Positions 48,901-60,227 of a stretch of 64,000 bases of DNA are shown here, one piece after another. The DNA is taken from assembly GCA_002261195.1 (NCBI GenBank), contig MVBO01000001.1, positions 570,051-634,050 of the forward strand. The letters are read 5' to 3'. The notes under the pieces are model-generated. The model was not told the origin of the DNA, made no database searches, and worked only from the letters and a program-made list of their open reading frames with translations. The position numbers were made by a program, and so were the translations under genes. Positions within the stretch are counted from its first letter, which is position 1, and each line of letters starts with the position of its first letter. Source of the stretch: Bifiguratus adelaidae. Lineage: Eukaryota > Mucoromycota > Endogonomycetes > Endogonales.

Positions 48901-49507
48901 TGTCTAATCGTTGAACTAGCTTGCCGACCACCCTACTGACGTCTTGCGAGGTGCCTACGATTCGAAGACTTCTCAAATGCGGCAGCCAGCTTGACGTGCA
49001 TTCCAAGATTTGAGATGCAGATAGACGGTATCCATAGATCGCAAGCTCGGTCAATCCGGGGCATAATCGGCATATATGCACAATCAGCTCAGGATTCGCC
49101 AAAGTAGAGTTTCTCATGGTCTCATGCTTGGGAGGAGCTTCCGAAATACCGAGATCGATCTTTCGACCATATGGTGTCACTTCATCTTTTCCGACTACGA
49201 GCTTCAAACTCCGGACACGCGTACCTGTTTGTCCTTGACCTATTGTGTCCAGGAACCGCCGGAAACGCTCCGGACCAGACTCTAGGTCAAGCCAAGGTTG
49301 CCTCCATAGCACATCGTTTGCTGCGGGTGTCCATATGGGATGCACAAGTGTCAGCGCATGTCGATCGCGTTGTGTCGGTAATAGACTCGCAATGTCGGCA
49401 ATCTGTACATAAGGAAGGAGCAAAACGGATGGGCGAGGTTTCGGAGAGAACGTGAAGGACCACCCCCGAGGTTGGACGCTGTGTTGCTGTAAGTACGTTG
49501 CAGACAT
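45917..49507 (-). CDS. Very long F-box / leucine-rich-repeat protein with disordered C-terminal half
   Basis: The first exon (49507 to about 47910) encodes an F-box-like helix pair (LPYVQIADIASLLPTQRDRHALTL, then NDVLWRQPWLD) and LRRs of the GRR1/AMN1 kind such as LTRLKLEGVDFG and LRSLTLRGAAGID. An intron with donor GTAAGT, which removes an apparent stop and a false ATG near 47891, joins it to a long Ser/Thr/Pro-rich acidic section. Another intron at about 46795 leads to a low-complexity exon, and a final exon reaches the stop at 45917 with a helical, basic end (CKQWGLMEVQDAVIHV, then KRALLAATT). The total is about 1,150 residues. The protein is probably an SCF receptor with a regulated tail; the substrate is unknown. 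Confidence 0.78.
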
Positions 49508-49519
49508 TTCGACCTACAC

Positions 49520-49909
49520 TCAGGCTTCTACAATGACCGAAAGCAGGAAGACGGCGAGAAGGTACGCTACACCTTGCGAATTCGCACTTGTCGAGTGGGC
49601 AACACGAGATGCAAGTTGGCTTGTGGATAGTTTGAGCATTACCAAAACACTCAGTACAGCTAGCAAGTATGGGAGACGTAGGAAGTGAACATATGTGCTG
49701 GTCGAAAGAAGAACAAAGGAAAGTCGCCAAACTCTCGAATACCATCTTACCCTAAGGGCATATGCGACTAGCCCTAACCCACCTCCGAACACGATATATG
49801 TTTTAAGGGAGGGACACATGCCGGCGTTGTAGAGAAAAGAATTAATTGATTAGGCAGGATTATTCCAAGGAACGTCTTAGGATAACTTACCGGCAGACCA
49901 GTGTCGCAT
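49520..49909 (-). CDS. Possible small membrane-protein gene, structure unresolved
   Basis: A frame on the minus strand holds TYIVFGGGLGLVAYALR and further hydrophobic segments (LPYLLAVLSVLVMLKL, VAYLLAVFLLSVIVEA) before a stop at 49520. A short upstream exon starting at 49909 (MRHWSAG) ends with a good donor GTAAGT, but the acceptor is unclear. A splice at GTAAGA near 49756 would instead end the protein as ALRLY. The product would be a small integral membrane protein. I do not recognise a family. Because the hydrophobic frame might be chance, confidence is low. Confidence 0.3.
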
Positions 49910-50042
49910 TCTATATGAATGGTGTATTAGGGAACAAGTACAAGGCTTTCTATCGACTCAACGAGTAAACGTGGACGACATGGGAGGATGAGGCACCCGT
50001 AATAAGCAAAAATTTGTGTATGGATGAGCGAGCAAAAGGCGT

Positions 50043-51374
50043 TTACATTTTTATAGGCTTCTTGCTTTGGAGAGTGGCAACATACTCCTTCGCATAATCG
50101 CCTAAACTGATGTCAGAAGGGACATGCCGATTTGGGTGCTACACTTACCAAATGTCACCATGCATATGGTCTGCCACATGCCGAGACCGATTCTGGGCGT
50201 CACTCCCCGATAGAATCCCTTGAGGCCATTGTTCCTGTAAATCCACTTGGCTGCAGTTGCAATAGACATCTTTTCCGGTCTACCAGCAGTTTTCAATTGA
50301 CTCTGCATTTCAATACGGATGACTTCAATAGGCTGATTCCATGTAGAAAGAGCACCACCTAGGGATGATGACAGGATCTTGTCAACGGCAGTCTTCTTCT
50401 TGCTAGCCTCCGGATCATCGCCATAACGGGTCTTCACGATAATATCTTCGGCCAGCCGGGTCAAACCAAATCGAGAGGCCCAATTCGTGCATTGACGTAG
50501 AGCGACGGCATTGACGCCCTTGTTGATGCCACGGATACCTTCACGTTTGTAAATATCACGCGCGATCTTCCAAGTAGACTCCTTTGCTCCACCCTTATGT
50601 CTGGTTACTTCAACAGTCTTCATAAAAGTACAGAAACCCATTGTCGAATAAGCCTGCGCGATACCTCCTCCCATGCCACCGAGAATTCCTCCCTGCGAAG
50701 AGAACGTACAGTTTAGTCGTCAAAATGAATTGAAGCAATCAGCGCGTCATACCAAGAAGGGACTAGCTCCATGAGCGCGAGCTTGATATTCAATCTCGCT
50801 GGCAGTGAAAATAAGAACGGCACCTTTGGTACTGGCTTCAATCCAAGCCCAAGGTATCAATCCTTGGTAAAATCCAAAAATTCCACCGCGCGACCAGACA
50901 GTGCGAATTGAATCGACAAAAGAAGCTCCCCGGTTGGCTCCGAGTTGTGTCTTGACGACTTCAAATGGTTGGCCGAGCGTTGTGACTTCGAAGAGGTTTA
51001 AAGCTATGAGACAAGTAACGCGTTAAAACCCAAGCGCCAACAAGCAAGAAACAAGCAAGGCAAGGAATTGGCGCGATCTAGTGTGCATTGCGGTTTCTGA
51101 TGCACAGCCGGACCATGTCTGCCCCGTTGTCCTGCCCGACGCTTCATTAAGCCTCGGAGTTCAGGAACACGTTCAAACCTGGCAGAATCCGGGACAACGT
51201 ATACCATCATGCATCGGTCGCTAAACCTGGGTAATGCCAGTACCTTGCGCAACTCTCCCTGCCGTTCCTATCCAACAGAGACCACTTACCAGCTCCGACA
51301 GCCAAATTTGAGTAAGAGATTGGTTTCTTCATCAAAGGCGCGTTTGGATCAACCGGTGTGGTATCAACAGCCAT
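50043..51374 (-). CDS. YHM2: Mitochondrial carrier YHM2 (citrate/2-oxoglutarate exchanger)
   Basis: The protein carries the mitochondrial carrier fold. The N-terminal motif after the first intron is [21 protein letters not shown], diagnostic of Yhm2, which replaces the usual PxD/ExxK with a Gly-Gln-Pro-Phe version. Other blocks are [58 protein letters not shown] and the C-terminal [20 protein letters not shown]. The last exon (50100-50043) ends KKPIKM. The first intron is about 285 nt, far longer than its neighbours. Yhm2 exchanges citrate for 2-oxoglutarate and supplies cytosolic NADPH; it is inner-membrane located. It diverges from SF3A3. Confidence 0.93.
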
Positions 51375-52015
51375 CTTGTGCAAAATATGTGATTGAGAGG
51401 CGGTAGAAGAGATCCTACGGTAAATGTAACCAGTGTAGGTGGGTAAGGAAGAGGAAGACACTGCAAAAGGCCGCGGAGGTCAGTGAACCCAATTTTAGGA
51501 GATGCGACCCAGATGAACCCTAACCCTTCTTTGACCCCAAACTCATGAATTTTTGGGAATACAACCATGAAAGCATTGTCGGACGGGAGACGCAGTCGAC
51601 GACCGATTCGTCTCTAGGGTATCATTGGATTGCATGTGTTTGAGCCTTGAAGGCGAATCCTGAGAGCCTATGCCGACTTTTTGCCCGAAAGCTTACCATG
51701 GATATCTATTTCCACTGAATGCTGCTCCGCGGAGGCGTAAATTCGATATCGGGAAGTCAATTTCTTCGCTTCCCAGGAACATGTTTTAGTCTGGGGATTT
51801 GGGTTTGCAAGCTGAGGAACGGTAATGTTTGAATTATGGAGTAAACTTGCTTGATCGCGTGGCTGTAGACTGCAGTTGAGCGCATTTTGTGCGGCAGTAT
51901 ACCAGTGCGGAAAGTGAAACGGACGCGATCGAGTACAGCAGAAAGCGCGATCACGTGACCAGTGGCTTCAGAAATTGCTTGTCCGAACGTGGCAAGGATT
52001 TTACTGGTTGGAGAC
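51375..52015. promoter_or_regulatory. Divergent promoter region of YHM2 and SF3A3
   Basis: About 640 bp. A minus-strand open frame of 90 codons (51757-52029) overlaps the SF3A3 start and shows no recognisable domain, so I treat it as chance. The region probably holds both promoters. Confidence 0.5.
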
Positions 52016-53881
52016 ATGGACACGGTCATTGAGCAACAGCGAAGGTAGGTAGAGTGCGCTGGCTGGGCTCTATCGTATTGTCTATGGTGCTTATGACAAA
52101 CGCAGTGCTCATGAGGAGATTGAACGGCTGGAACAAGCCATTATTAGTCAATATCTTCTACCAAAGAAAACGCACAAGGAGAAGTTGACCTTTGAGCATC
52201 GCGTCAACGACTACCTAGACAGGATCGCAAATACCAGCGCGAAGCTGTGCGATCTATACACGGATCGCGATGGGTAAGTATTCTCGCGTTGTTTTGACGT
52301 GGATGGGCACTTATGCATTTGCGTGTGGCAGCACGAGAGCAAAGCAGATTCAAGCGCTTTCAGCACCTAATGAGTTCAGCGAGTTCTATGAGCGACTCAA
52401 ATCCATCAAGGACCATCATCGCCGCTACCCAAATCAACATTTTGAGCCCATGGAAGTCGAGTTCCTTCGTGAAGCCGAGAAAGGCACCGAAGACGACGGT
52501 GAGTAGGGACAATGCTAAAGATACTTACAGGATGGCACTAACTTGTCAAAGATCTTGACCGGCTATTTAGTGGAGAGGAAAGCAATGGTCGGTTCCTGGA
52601 CTTGAACAATATATTCGAGGCATACATCAACCTGAAAGGAGTAAGCAAGATGGGTTATCTCGCTTTCCTGTCACGTTTCGATGACTTCGCCGACATCTAT
52701 CCAAAACACATCAAGAAGTCTGCTGAATACAAATCGTAAGTGTCAAACTGTCATGCTGCCTATGGGACATACTGATTAGGATCTAGCTACCTTACCCTAC
52801 TCTATCAATACCTGGAATCGTTCTTCTCGCGCGCAAAACCACTATATAATCTCCCAGATCTAAGGGAAAGAACCCGGAAACAATTTGACCAACAATGGAG
52901 CGAAGGAAAGGTGCCGGGCTGGGAAAAGAAGCTGGGTGAAGATGATGTCGACATGAACGGGGAAGCCATGTTTTGCCTTGCTTGTAAGTGAAGTTTTATT
53001 TGGATCGTAATTGGTCATGACTGACATTGCAACTTAGGTGAGAAACAGTTCTCCAATCAAGCAGTCTTTGAAAACCATTTGAAAGGCAAGAAGCATGTCA
53101 AGGCTCAAGCCGCCTTAGCATCTAAGCAAGGTGCAGATGTTGGCTCAGTTGTAGAAAAGCGCGAAAAAGCAAGGATGGAGAAGGAGGAAAAGGAAAAGCA
53201 GGTTGCTTGGTTTGAGACCCTCATCAGCAAGTATGCCGAAGTCCTCGGCCAAGAACGAGAAGACACCAAGGCAAATGTTGAACGGAAGCAAGCCTTAACT
53301 GATCGTGAACGAGCGGTAAGTCCTCAATGTGCCTGAAAATCGTGCTGAATAACTTTCCCTCCGTCTAGCTCGAGCAAGAACAACAGGAAAACATTGAAGA
53401 TACCAATGAACTCGGATCGGATTCAGACGACGATGACGATAAAATATACAATCCCCTCAAACTTCCTCTCGGTTGGGATGGCAAGCCCATTCCCTATTGG
53501 TTATATAAACTTCATGGCCTCGGTGTCGAATATCCTTGCGAGATTTGCGGCAATTATGTTTACATGGGTCGTAAAGCGTTCGACAAACATTTTCAGGAAT
53601 GGCGGCATGCGCAAGGCATGCGTGCATTGGCTATTCCCAACACGCGCCAATTTCATGAAATAACCCTGATTGAAGATGCTTATGCCCGTAAGTGTACTTT
53701 TCCGCACATTATTCCCTCGCAATGCAGTAACACCATGCCTTGCATAGTGTGGGAGAAGATCAAAGCTACCACCAAATCTGAAGAGACCAAGGCTGATCAG
53801 ATAGAAGAATATGAGGACGAGCGAGGTAACGTGTTTAGTAAGAAGACTTATGACGATCTGAAGCGTCAAGGTATCTTGTAA
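52016..53881 (+). CDS. SF3A3: Splicing factor 3A subunit 3 (SF3A3/Prp9/SAP61)
   Basis: SF3a3 is part of the U2 snRNP and is needed for branch-site recognition. The protein of about 500 residues begins with a helix (MDTVIEQQRR across an intron, then SAHEEIERLEQAI), continues with FLDLNNIFEAYINLKG and YLAFLSRFDDF, and contains a C2H2 matrin-type finger FCLACEKQFSNQAVFENHLKG. Near the C terminus is the SAP61 block YPCEICGNYVYMGRKAFDKHF followed by MRALAIPNTRQFHEIT. About eight exons, all phase-consistent, are seen. The stop is at 53879-53881. Its match to the family is full length. Confidence 0.95.
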
Positions 53882-54177
53882 GCTTTCGTCTCGTCTTCCG
53901 TGTATAGAGAGCAACATGTACAATAAGTAGGCGTCACAAAATACTCGATTTCCATGTTTCGGTAGACAATGAACATTAACGCTACATCAATGTTCTGTTC
54001 GTTAAAAATCAAGGCTTGAACAATGAGTTGCAAGAGAATAAAAGCAATAATATAAGGGTCTTCAAATCAGAAACTGCAACTTTTGTTAGCAAGTGCTAGA
54101 AGGTTTGACGCTGTGCGCTGGTGGCCTTCCAATAGGGTTCCGTACATGTTCGAGATAAAACGGAAAGTGTAGAGATT

Positions 54178-57100
54178 TCATGTCGAGGCTTCTTGACCGC
54201 CTAGATGAACAGGCTCGGGAATCGTAGACACGGATGTTTCGGGCAAGAAGGCCATGTCGAGGGTATCGTCATCACCACTAATTTCAGGCGCTGAAAGAAC
54301 GTGTTGAGGCGGTAAGTCATTTTTGGGACGCGCATCGGTTGACTGGCTCGTTGCACCGTTGACCACAGTAGGGTTCGGTACAGCGGTGGGTGTGAGTTCC
54401 TCTTCGGCATCACCTTCAGCCAAAGGATACTCTTGCGCATCTTGATTCTCATCAATGCTTTGCAGTCCGCCAACACTAAGCGCGTCATAATCATCGAGAC
54501 TTTCCGGTAGCGTTCCAACATCGCTCAAATCGTTCACCACATCACCATTGCCCGTGGACTGACGTTGACGACCCTGACCAACGGAAGCCACATCACTTCC
54601 ATCTTGAGCTTGAGTCTGACGGCGTTGTTGTCCGTCGTCGAGCGGCATGTTGAGTCCATAACGACCCAGTGCATCCAATCTTGTTTGCATACGCTCTGCA
54701 TGCATTTGGATTTCAGGCATACTGTCCCAGGTGGACGAGAATGAGAAGGTGAAACCTTTAGATTGCGGTAGAGGGAGAGACAGTTCGTCGTCTTGAGTAA
54801 AGATATCCCCACCGGGTAACTTGCTCGGCCCGTGAATAGGAGTCATGAAAGCTGGTGTGCGGCTAAAATTCGACACGTCTTGGTCTGATTGCACGCGATG
54901 CAATTGAGACCACGACGAAGGATTCGCTGCCGCCCCTACAGGTGCTGAAGGTGTCTGATCTGGACCGTGGCCGTTCGATTTCTCTTCCGTCGCAGGTTGA
55001 GAAAACATGGCTGCACCAGCGAGATTCAAGTCACGTAAACTTTCCAAGGTGGTTGAAAAGATTTGGTCCTTGTCTGAACGTCTTTGATAGAGCAAGCTCT
55101 CCGACATTTGCTCCAGGTGCAGCCGAAATTGTTCAGGATTGGGTACATGCGACACGCTTCCTGGAGTAGACGCACCAGAGTAGCTGCGCGATTGCTGAAA
55201 ACTTTCAGCTGTTGGGTAATCAAGCTTGTTCCATCGATAGTTGTCATCCCGTCGTTGTCGGGCCACCTCTTCCTCTTCATCACTGTCTGACTCGTCATGC
55301 CAGTGTCGTGCAAAATGCATAGTGGTTGGCGTACTTGGTGAGACCGTTCCAGGCGTGAATACTTCAACATCACTGCGATTCAGTCCCCACTTGGCTGGTG
55401 CATCCTTGAAGCCAAATCCAGAAGGAGCGGCAGTATGCGGCAGTGAGGGTACCGGCGGCTCTTGCTTGGTCAGACTACCGTCGTCAGTTTGCGTGGCAGT
55501 GCCAGCGATATGCGTTTCTGGAAGCTTGCCTTGCGTGGTTTGCACCGAGGTATCTTGCACAGGTTGTACTTGCGCGCGTTGGCTGTCATCATCGTGTTCC
55601 GATGACGTTGTCTCTAGGCTTTGACTTTCCAGATCGTGTTCTGAACTCGCTCGTTGCATGAGTTGCTCAGCCGACCACTTGAGCGCATCGAGAGCCCTAT
55701 GAGGATCCCAGGCTGCATGTGCTTCCTCCACGGGTGCATCTTCATGTTGCAAATCATCTGGCCATTGAATGCGATAATCGGCGAAATCTTCTGGAAACTG
55801 GCGATGCGTTACAGGGCCCGGTATTGATTGGGCTTCCGTATCCTCGTCATCCAATTCCTTAAAGTATTCTCGTACCGGCGTCGTAGCAGCGGATGTATAT
55901 GGGGTTCGGCCACCAAAAATAGCTGATATGGAAGCATAGCGAGCATGGCTACCTCTGGTTTTGCCGCCTTCCTTTCCCTTAGCCTGGCGATTATCCGGAA
56001 TGGACAATTGTAGTTCCGGCAATGTGGCAATGGCTAGTCTACTGGTAGATTTTAGCGGCAACGGTAACAGGTCACGGTCATCGGGAATGTTGTCATTATC
56101 AAAAATATGGGGCGTCTGCACGCCCGAAGGCGCGTGGGAACGGCCCGAATACGGTGATCCACGGAAATACGACCCCTCCTTGGAGGTTTGTGCCCGCGTT
56201 GCTGGTGGCTGACTTCCCCTGGATGCATGTGGATCCCATTGATCCCTTTGTCTTGAAGTCCGCTTTTTGACGTCTGCTGGAGTTGTGATGGGAGGTTGCT
56301 TGCTATGCTGAGGTGCGAGGGGATCTAATCTTGACTGGATGATGTAGCGCTGTATGCTCGGTACTTCATCCCATGCATTCACAAAAGAGAAGTCATCCTT
56401 GACCCGTTCAGCTTGCGTATCAGACGTTTGTGGGGCATAAGGCGCACGTTGCGCAATTTGAGGTTCGTCAATATGTGGCTCGTGATGCTGTGTTTCCGGC
56501 GCTGACTGTGGCTCAGGATGATTGGGTCGCGCTTGTTCTTCGTCGAGCCATACACGGGTAGGTGGTTGATGGTGCTCCCAAGGAAAAACATGTGAAGCTA
56601 TCTCTGATCCCAAATGTTGCTCTTGTGCTTGCTGGTCTTGACGCGTATCGGTATCTTCTGGATGCTGATGGTGGTATTCAACTTGACGTTGGGTTGGGGT
56701 AAGATCGGGTATAAACACGGTCTCCTCACGATGGAATGGTCGATCCCACGCATTCTTGAAATCAAAGCTAGCTGGCAAAGAAGAGTCCACAGGCGGCGGT
56801 CTGTCCGGTGGAGGCTCGTGCGCTGGATTCCAGTTGATCATGGGGTATTCTGGGCTTGACTTGCGAGGTGGTGCTTCTTCTGCTATTGGCGCGGGTGGAG
56901 ATAGAACTGGTTCAGCGGCAGCCTCCACGGACTCTTCATGGTGTTGGGATGTTGTTAAAGGCTCGTCTGTTGCAGGTTGCTCTTGTTGCGATTCCCACGC
57001 CATCTTTTCTTCTTCCGTTAAACTCGGCTTCCACAAGTCCGGATCGTGCGTGATCTTTACTTCCACGTGGGGTAATGCTTCAACATGTCGACCTTGTATA

Positions 57101-58092
57101 TTGACCTGCTCGGCATCCCACACATTATGCGCCTTGCGGACCTCCGACAATGGACCCGCTCCAGCATTGCTCCCGTGGAAAGGTGTTGCCTTATCGAACC
57201 ATTCGCTACCAAGAGCACTCGGCGGCAGACCTGGCATGGCTTCATCCCAATAATTCCACCAATTCTGAACGAGATCGAGTACATGCGGTGAGGATGATCG
57301 TGGAAGTGGCGCGCCATCGGACATGCGCAGATAGGTCCATGGTAAGGGTGTCGCCGATGGTAAAAAGTGCGCAATAGATACAGTAGTATTATAATTGAGT
57401 AGAGCTGGCGTCCAGCTGAAGCCACAGAGTCAGATCATACTTCATGATATGCATTCGGTGACGACTTACGTATAATGCTCACTTGGCGTTACATTATACC
57501 CGAATCCCAGACGAGCTTCTCTCCTTCCGCTTGACCAGTCTTCAAAGTATGTATTTAGCAGGTCGCCATCATTACCGTCCCATGTTGGATCGGAGCTCAT
57601 GACTTGCGCATGCTCTATCAAAGCCGCATATGTAGGTTCGGAGGGACGTAGAAACATGATGCCAGTATCAAAGATATCTGGCCATCCAACAGCAGGTGCT
57701 GCGGCAAAATCAACCGTCTCCAGTTCAAACAATTCGTCAACATTCTTGAGCGGAAGCATGTGCGGTGACAAGTAAACCAAAGCTTCGTAGGCCAACATCT
57801 GCCACAGTGACAATATGCCGAAAGTGCCCATCAACTGCTCCGTACTCTTGCCCATTTGATGTCCCATCTCCGTCGCCATAGTCTCCATCCCTAGCGGTAT
57901 GGAAACAACATGTTCTATCTTGTCCGCCAGTCGCGCTTTGACCACCTTGCCAATATGACTGCCAACCACCAAGACAACCGGATACTTTGTGGCACATGTT
58001 TTGAGTGCCTGAACCAGAGTGACTACACCGGGTGCATCAGACTCTGTCGTAAGGACAGTGATAAATGCCCTTGTCTGCCCTGAGTCTTTCAT
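54178..58092 (-). CDS. Glycogenin-like protein with ~1,000-residue C-terminal extension, DxD motif missing
   Basis: The GT8 glycosyltransferase domain fills the first 250 residues: FITVLTTESDAPGVVTLVQAL, the Lys/Arg loop before it, FAAAPAVGWPDIFDTGIMFLRPS and NDGDLLNTYFEDW. In active glycogenins a DxD motif that binds manganese and UDP-glucose follows the Rossmann strand; here the site reads VYLSPHMLPLKNVDELF, so both aspartates are gone. An intron near 57470 (donor GTAAGT) links to a long tail with repeats of F-x-F-x-(N/S)-(A/T)-W-D and FPWEHHQPPTRVW, which resemble the glycogen-synthase-binding parts of fungal glycogenins. The start at 58092 is the first ATG of the frame. The protein may be a scaffold rather than an enzyme; that is inference. 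Confidence 0.82.
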
Positions 58093-58582
58093 AACCGCTG
58101 ACACGCCATAGGTCAAAGGTGAGAGAAAAGGTAGCTACCCCAACAAACGTCGCTTTCCATTTTTGGTCGAGGCTCGTCCAAGTTGCAGTCTAGGCGTGCC
58201 GCCAAGAACGCATTGAAGGCATGTCCTGGAGTGTCCAATGATCCATTGCAAAGAGCAAGAATGATGTATGCCATGATTGCCGTAATGGAGCTACCATTAA
58301 TTGCTTCTATGGCTCGCATCCATCTCAGTTACATCTGGCGTGGTACACCAGTATTTAGGGGCTCCAAACCAAGCGTTCCCTCCCAAAATTGCCACCCACG
58401 TGGGACGGTGGGGGGTGGCAATGAACCCGCCCTCAACAGATCAACGTCAGCCATGCGCGGGTCCCAAAGGAGATTCCTCGCTGTGTGAAACGCAGTTGCC
58501 ATAAAAGGATGAGATGGGATTTGATGACGCGCGTTCGCTTACAAAGCCTTGTCAAAGCCTTGTCAAAGGCACCGCCGGTTGC
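58093..58582. promoter_or_regulatory. Divergent promoter region of glycogenin-like and GST genes
   Basis: About 490 bp. A minus-strand frame of 68 codons (58113-58319) lacks a known domain. Tandem copies of AAGCCTTGTCA lie just before the GST start. This is probably two promoters and 5' UTRs. Confidence 0.5.
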
Positions 58583-59352
58583 ATGTCTTTTGCTTCTCGC
58601 ATACTACGCAGCATGTCTACTCCCTCGATTACGTTATACACTGCTGGAACTCCCAACGGATTCAAGGCATCCATTACTTTGGAAGAACTTGGGATCCCTT
58701 ACAAGACCCACAAGATCGATTTTTCGACCAACGAGCAAAAGGAAGAATGGTATCTAAAGATCAATCCCAACGGACGTATTCCTGCCATCGTGGATCACTC
58801 TCAAAACGACTTCGCCGTGTTTGAGTCTGGAGCCATTATGCTCTACTTGTGCGACTTGTATGATCCGAAGGGTACATTGGTCCCCAAGGATCCTATCCAG
58901 CGTTCCAACGTGGTTCAATGGCTTATGTTTCAAATGGGTGGTATCGGTCCTATGCAAGGGCAAGCCAATCACTTCTACCGGGCTGCTCCTGAAAAGATAG
59001 AGTATGCGCAAAAGCGGTACAGAGACGAGACAGTGCGTTTGTACGGGGTCTTGGAGCGCGGGTTGTCGGTGGGCGGCAAGAAGGAGTATCTGGCCAACAA
59101 CACCTTTTCTGTGGCCGACATTGCCAACTGGTCCTGGGTAGCTGTTGCCGTAAGTGCAAGGCAACATGATGGGGAACGTTGTTTAACCACTTGTTGATAC
59201 AGGGCTTCATTGACTTGGATTTGAATGAGTGGCCTCATGTCAAGGAATGGTTCTTGCGTGTCGCTGCCCGTCCCGGTGTTCAGAAGGGCTACGCCGTCCC
59301 TGACGAGTCCCGTGCGACCATGATCGAGGATGTGGTCAAGAAGTTGTCTTAG
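58583..59352 (+). CDS. Glutathione S-transferase, Ure2/GST-like
   Basis: Two exons (58583-59149 and 59203-59352) give about 240 residues. The N-terminal thioredoxin-like domain has [21 protein letters not shown], with [13 protein letters not shown] and the glutathione-contact stretch [13 protein letters not shown] and [10 protein letters not shown]. The C-terminal helical domain has [22 protein letters not shown], typical of the Ure2p/GST subgroup of fungi, ending [13 protein letters not shown]. The start could be 58514, 58583 or 58613; I chose 58583 ([15 protein letters not shown]), which gives a short basic leader that may direct it to mitochondria. It converges on the glutaredoxin gene, with 84 bp between stops. 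Confidence 0.9.
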
Positions 59353-59436
59353 TAAATTTAGCCGATGCTATGTACTTAAGTTCCTAGCAGCCGGGGATGT
59401 GTCTAGTTTCAATAAGTGTTACGCTTATTCCCCTAT

Positions 59437-60227
59437 TTATTCATCATCTGCATCCCCATCTGGGCCAGGAATTTTGGCCCCTGTATCTACATTCAATACT
59501 CCGGCAGCACTCAACATCTTCTCCAGCTCTCCCTTGTCATCCAATCTCGAAACATCGTCGGATCCACCAATGGATTTACCGGCAATGAACACATTGGGAT
59601 AGGTGCTTTGGTTGGTGAGACTCATGAGCGTCTTTTTGACTTCCATTTGATCATCTAAGATTTAACCATTCTGGTAAGCACAGGATGTTGCCCGCTCTTA
59701 AGCCATTGGACTTGCCTCGCAAATCAACTTCGACGACATAAGGCGCCATGTTTTCCTTGTAGCTAAAGCGATTCAAGATTCTCTTGGCATTTTGAGAATA
59801 CGGACAATACCTGCAACCATGATGAGCCAGAAGAACACGTAGCCTACAATATGACTTACGTCTTGGAAAACACTACCACTGTGTGTTGAGCGACAATGCC
59901 TTTGAGTTCTCGCATTGTCAGATATTCATTGCTCGCTTCCTCCGTCCCCAGTTTCTCTGGCGTGTTTGAAAGGGCAGCTTGACCACCATCCACTACATCC
60001 ATTCCCTCATCGCCGTCCACTATCATTGCTTGTTGATTTGTTTGAGCCCATGTAGGTGTGGAAGCCGTAGCGAGAAGATAAATAAGAGACAACAGAACGA
60101 GGACAAAAATGGATCGCATTTTGACTTTACGAGGCAAATTGAAGGGAAAGGACGAGTTGGAAGAAGAGGAGGAGACTGATTTGGTGGAGTCTGTGTTGTA
60201 AAAAGGTAGAACGGAAGGAGGCGCCAT
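59437..60227 (-). CDS. Membrane-anchored glutaredoxin (Grx6/Grx7 type)
   Basis: Exons from 60227 give an N-terminal signal anchor (RSIFVLVLLSLIYLLATAST) after a Ser-rich cytosolic leader, then a luminal stem and a glutaredoxin domain. The active site SKTYCPYSQNAK is rebuilt across an intron near 59860. The core continues with VVEVDLRDDQMEVKK, STYPNVFIAGKSIGGSDD. Like yeast Grx6/Grx7 it should sit in the ER/Golgi membrane facing the lumen. The second intron starts with GC (GAG|GCAAGT) and ends AG near 59665; the phase supports this reading. The acidic C terminus ends DGDADDE. The adjacent GST gene points to shared glutathione chemistry. Confidence 0.92.

Noticed and set aside
51757..52029. Minus-strand frame of 90 codons over the SF3A3 start
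   Set aside because: No family resemblance and it overlaps the promoter and first exon of a clear gene.
55241..57253. Long plus-strand frames opposite the glycogenin tail (up to 165 codons)
   Set aside because: They lie antisense to a well supported coding region, have no recognised motif and arise from its biased codon use.
58113..58319. Minus-strand frame of 68 codons upstream of glycogenin
   Set aside because: Could be an upstream exon, but no phase-consistent splice to the glycosyltransferase exon was found.
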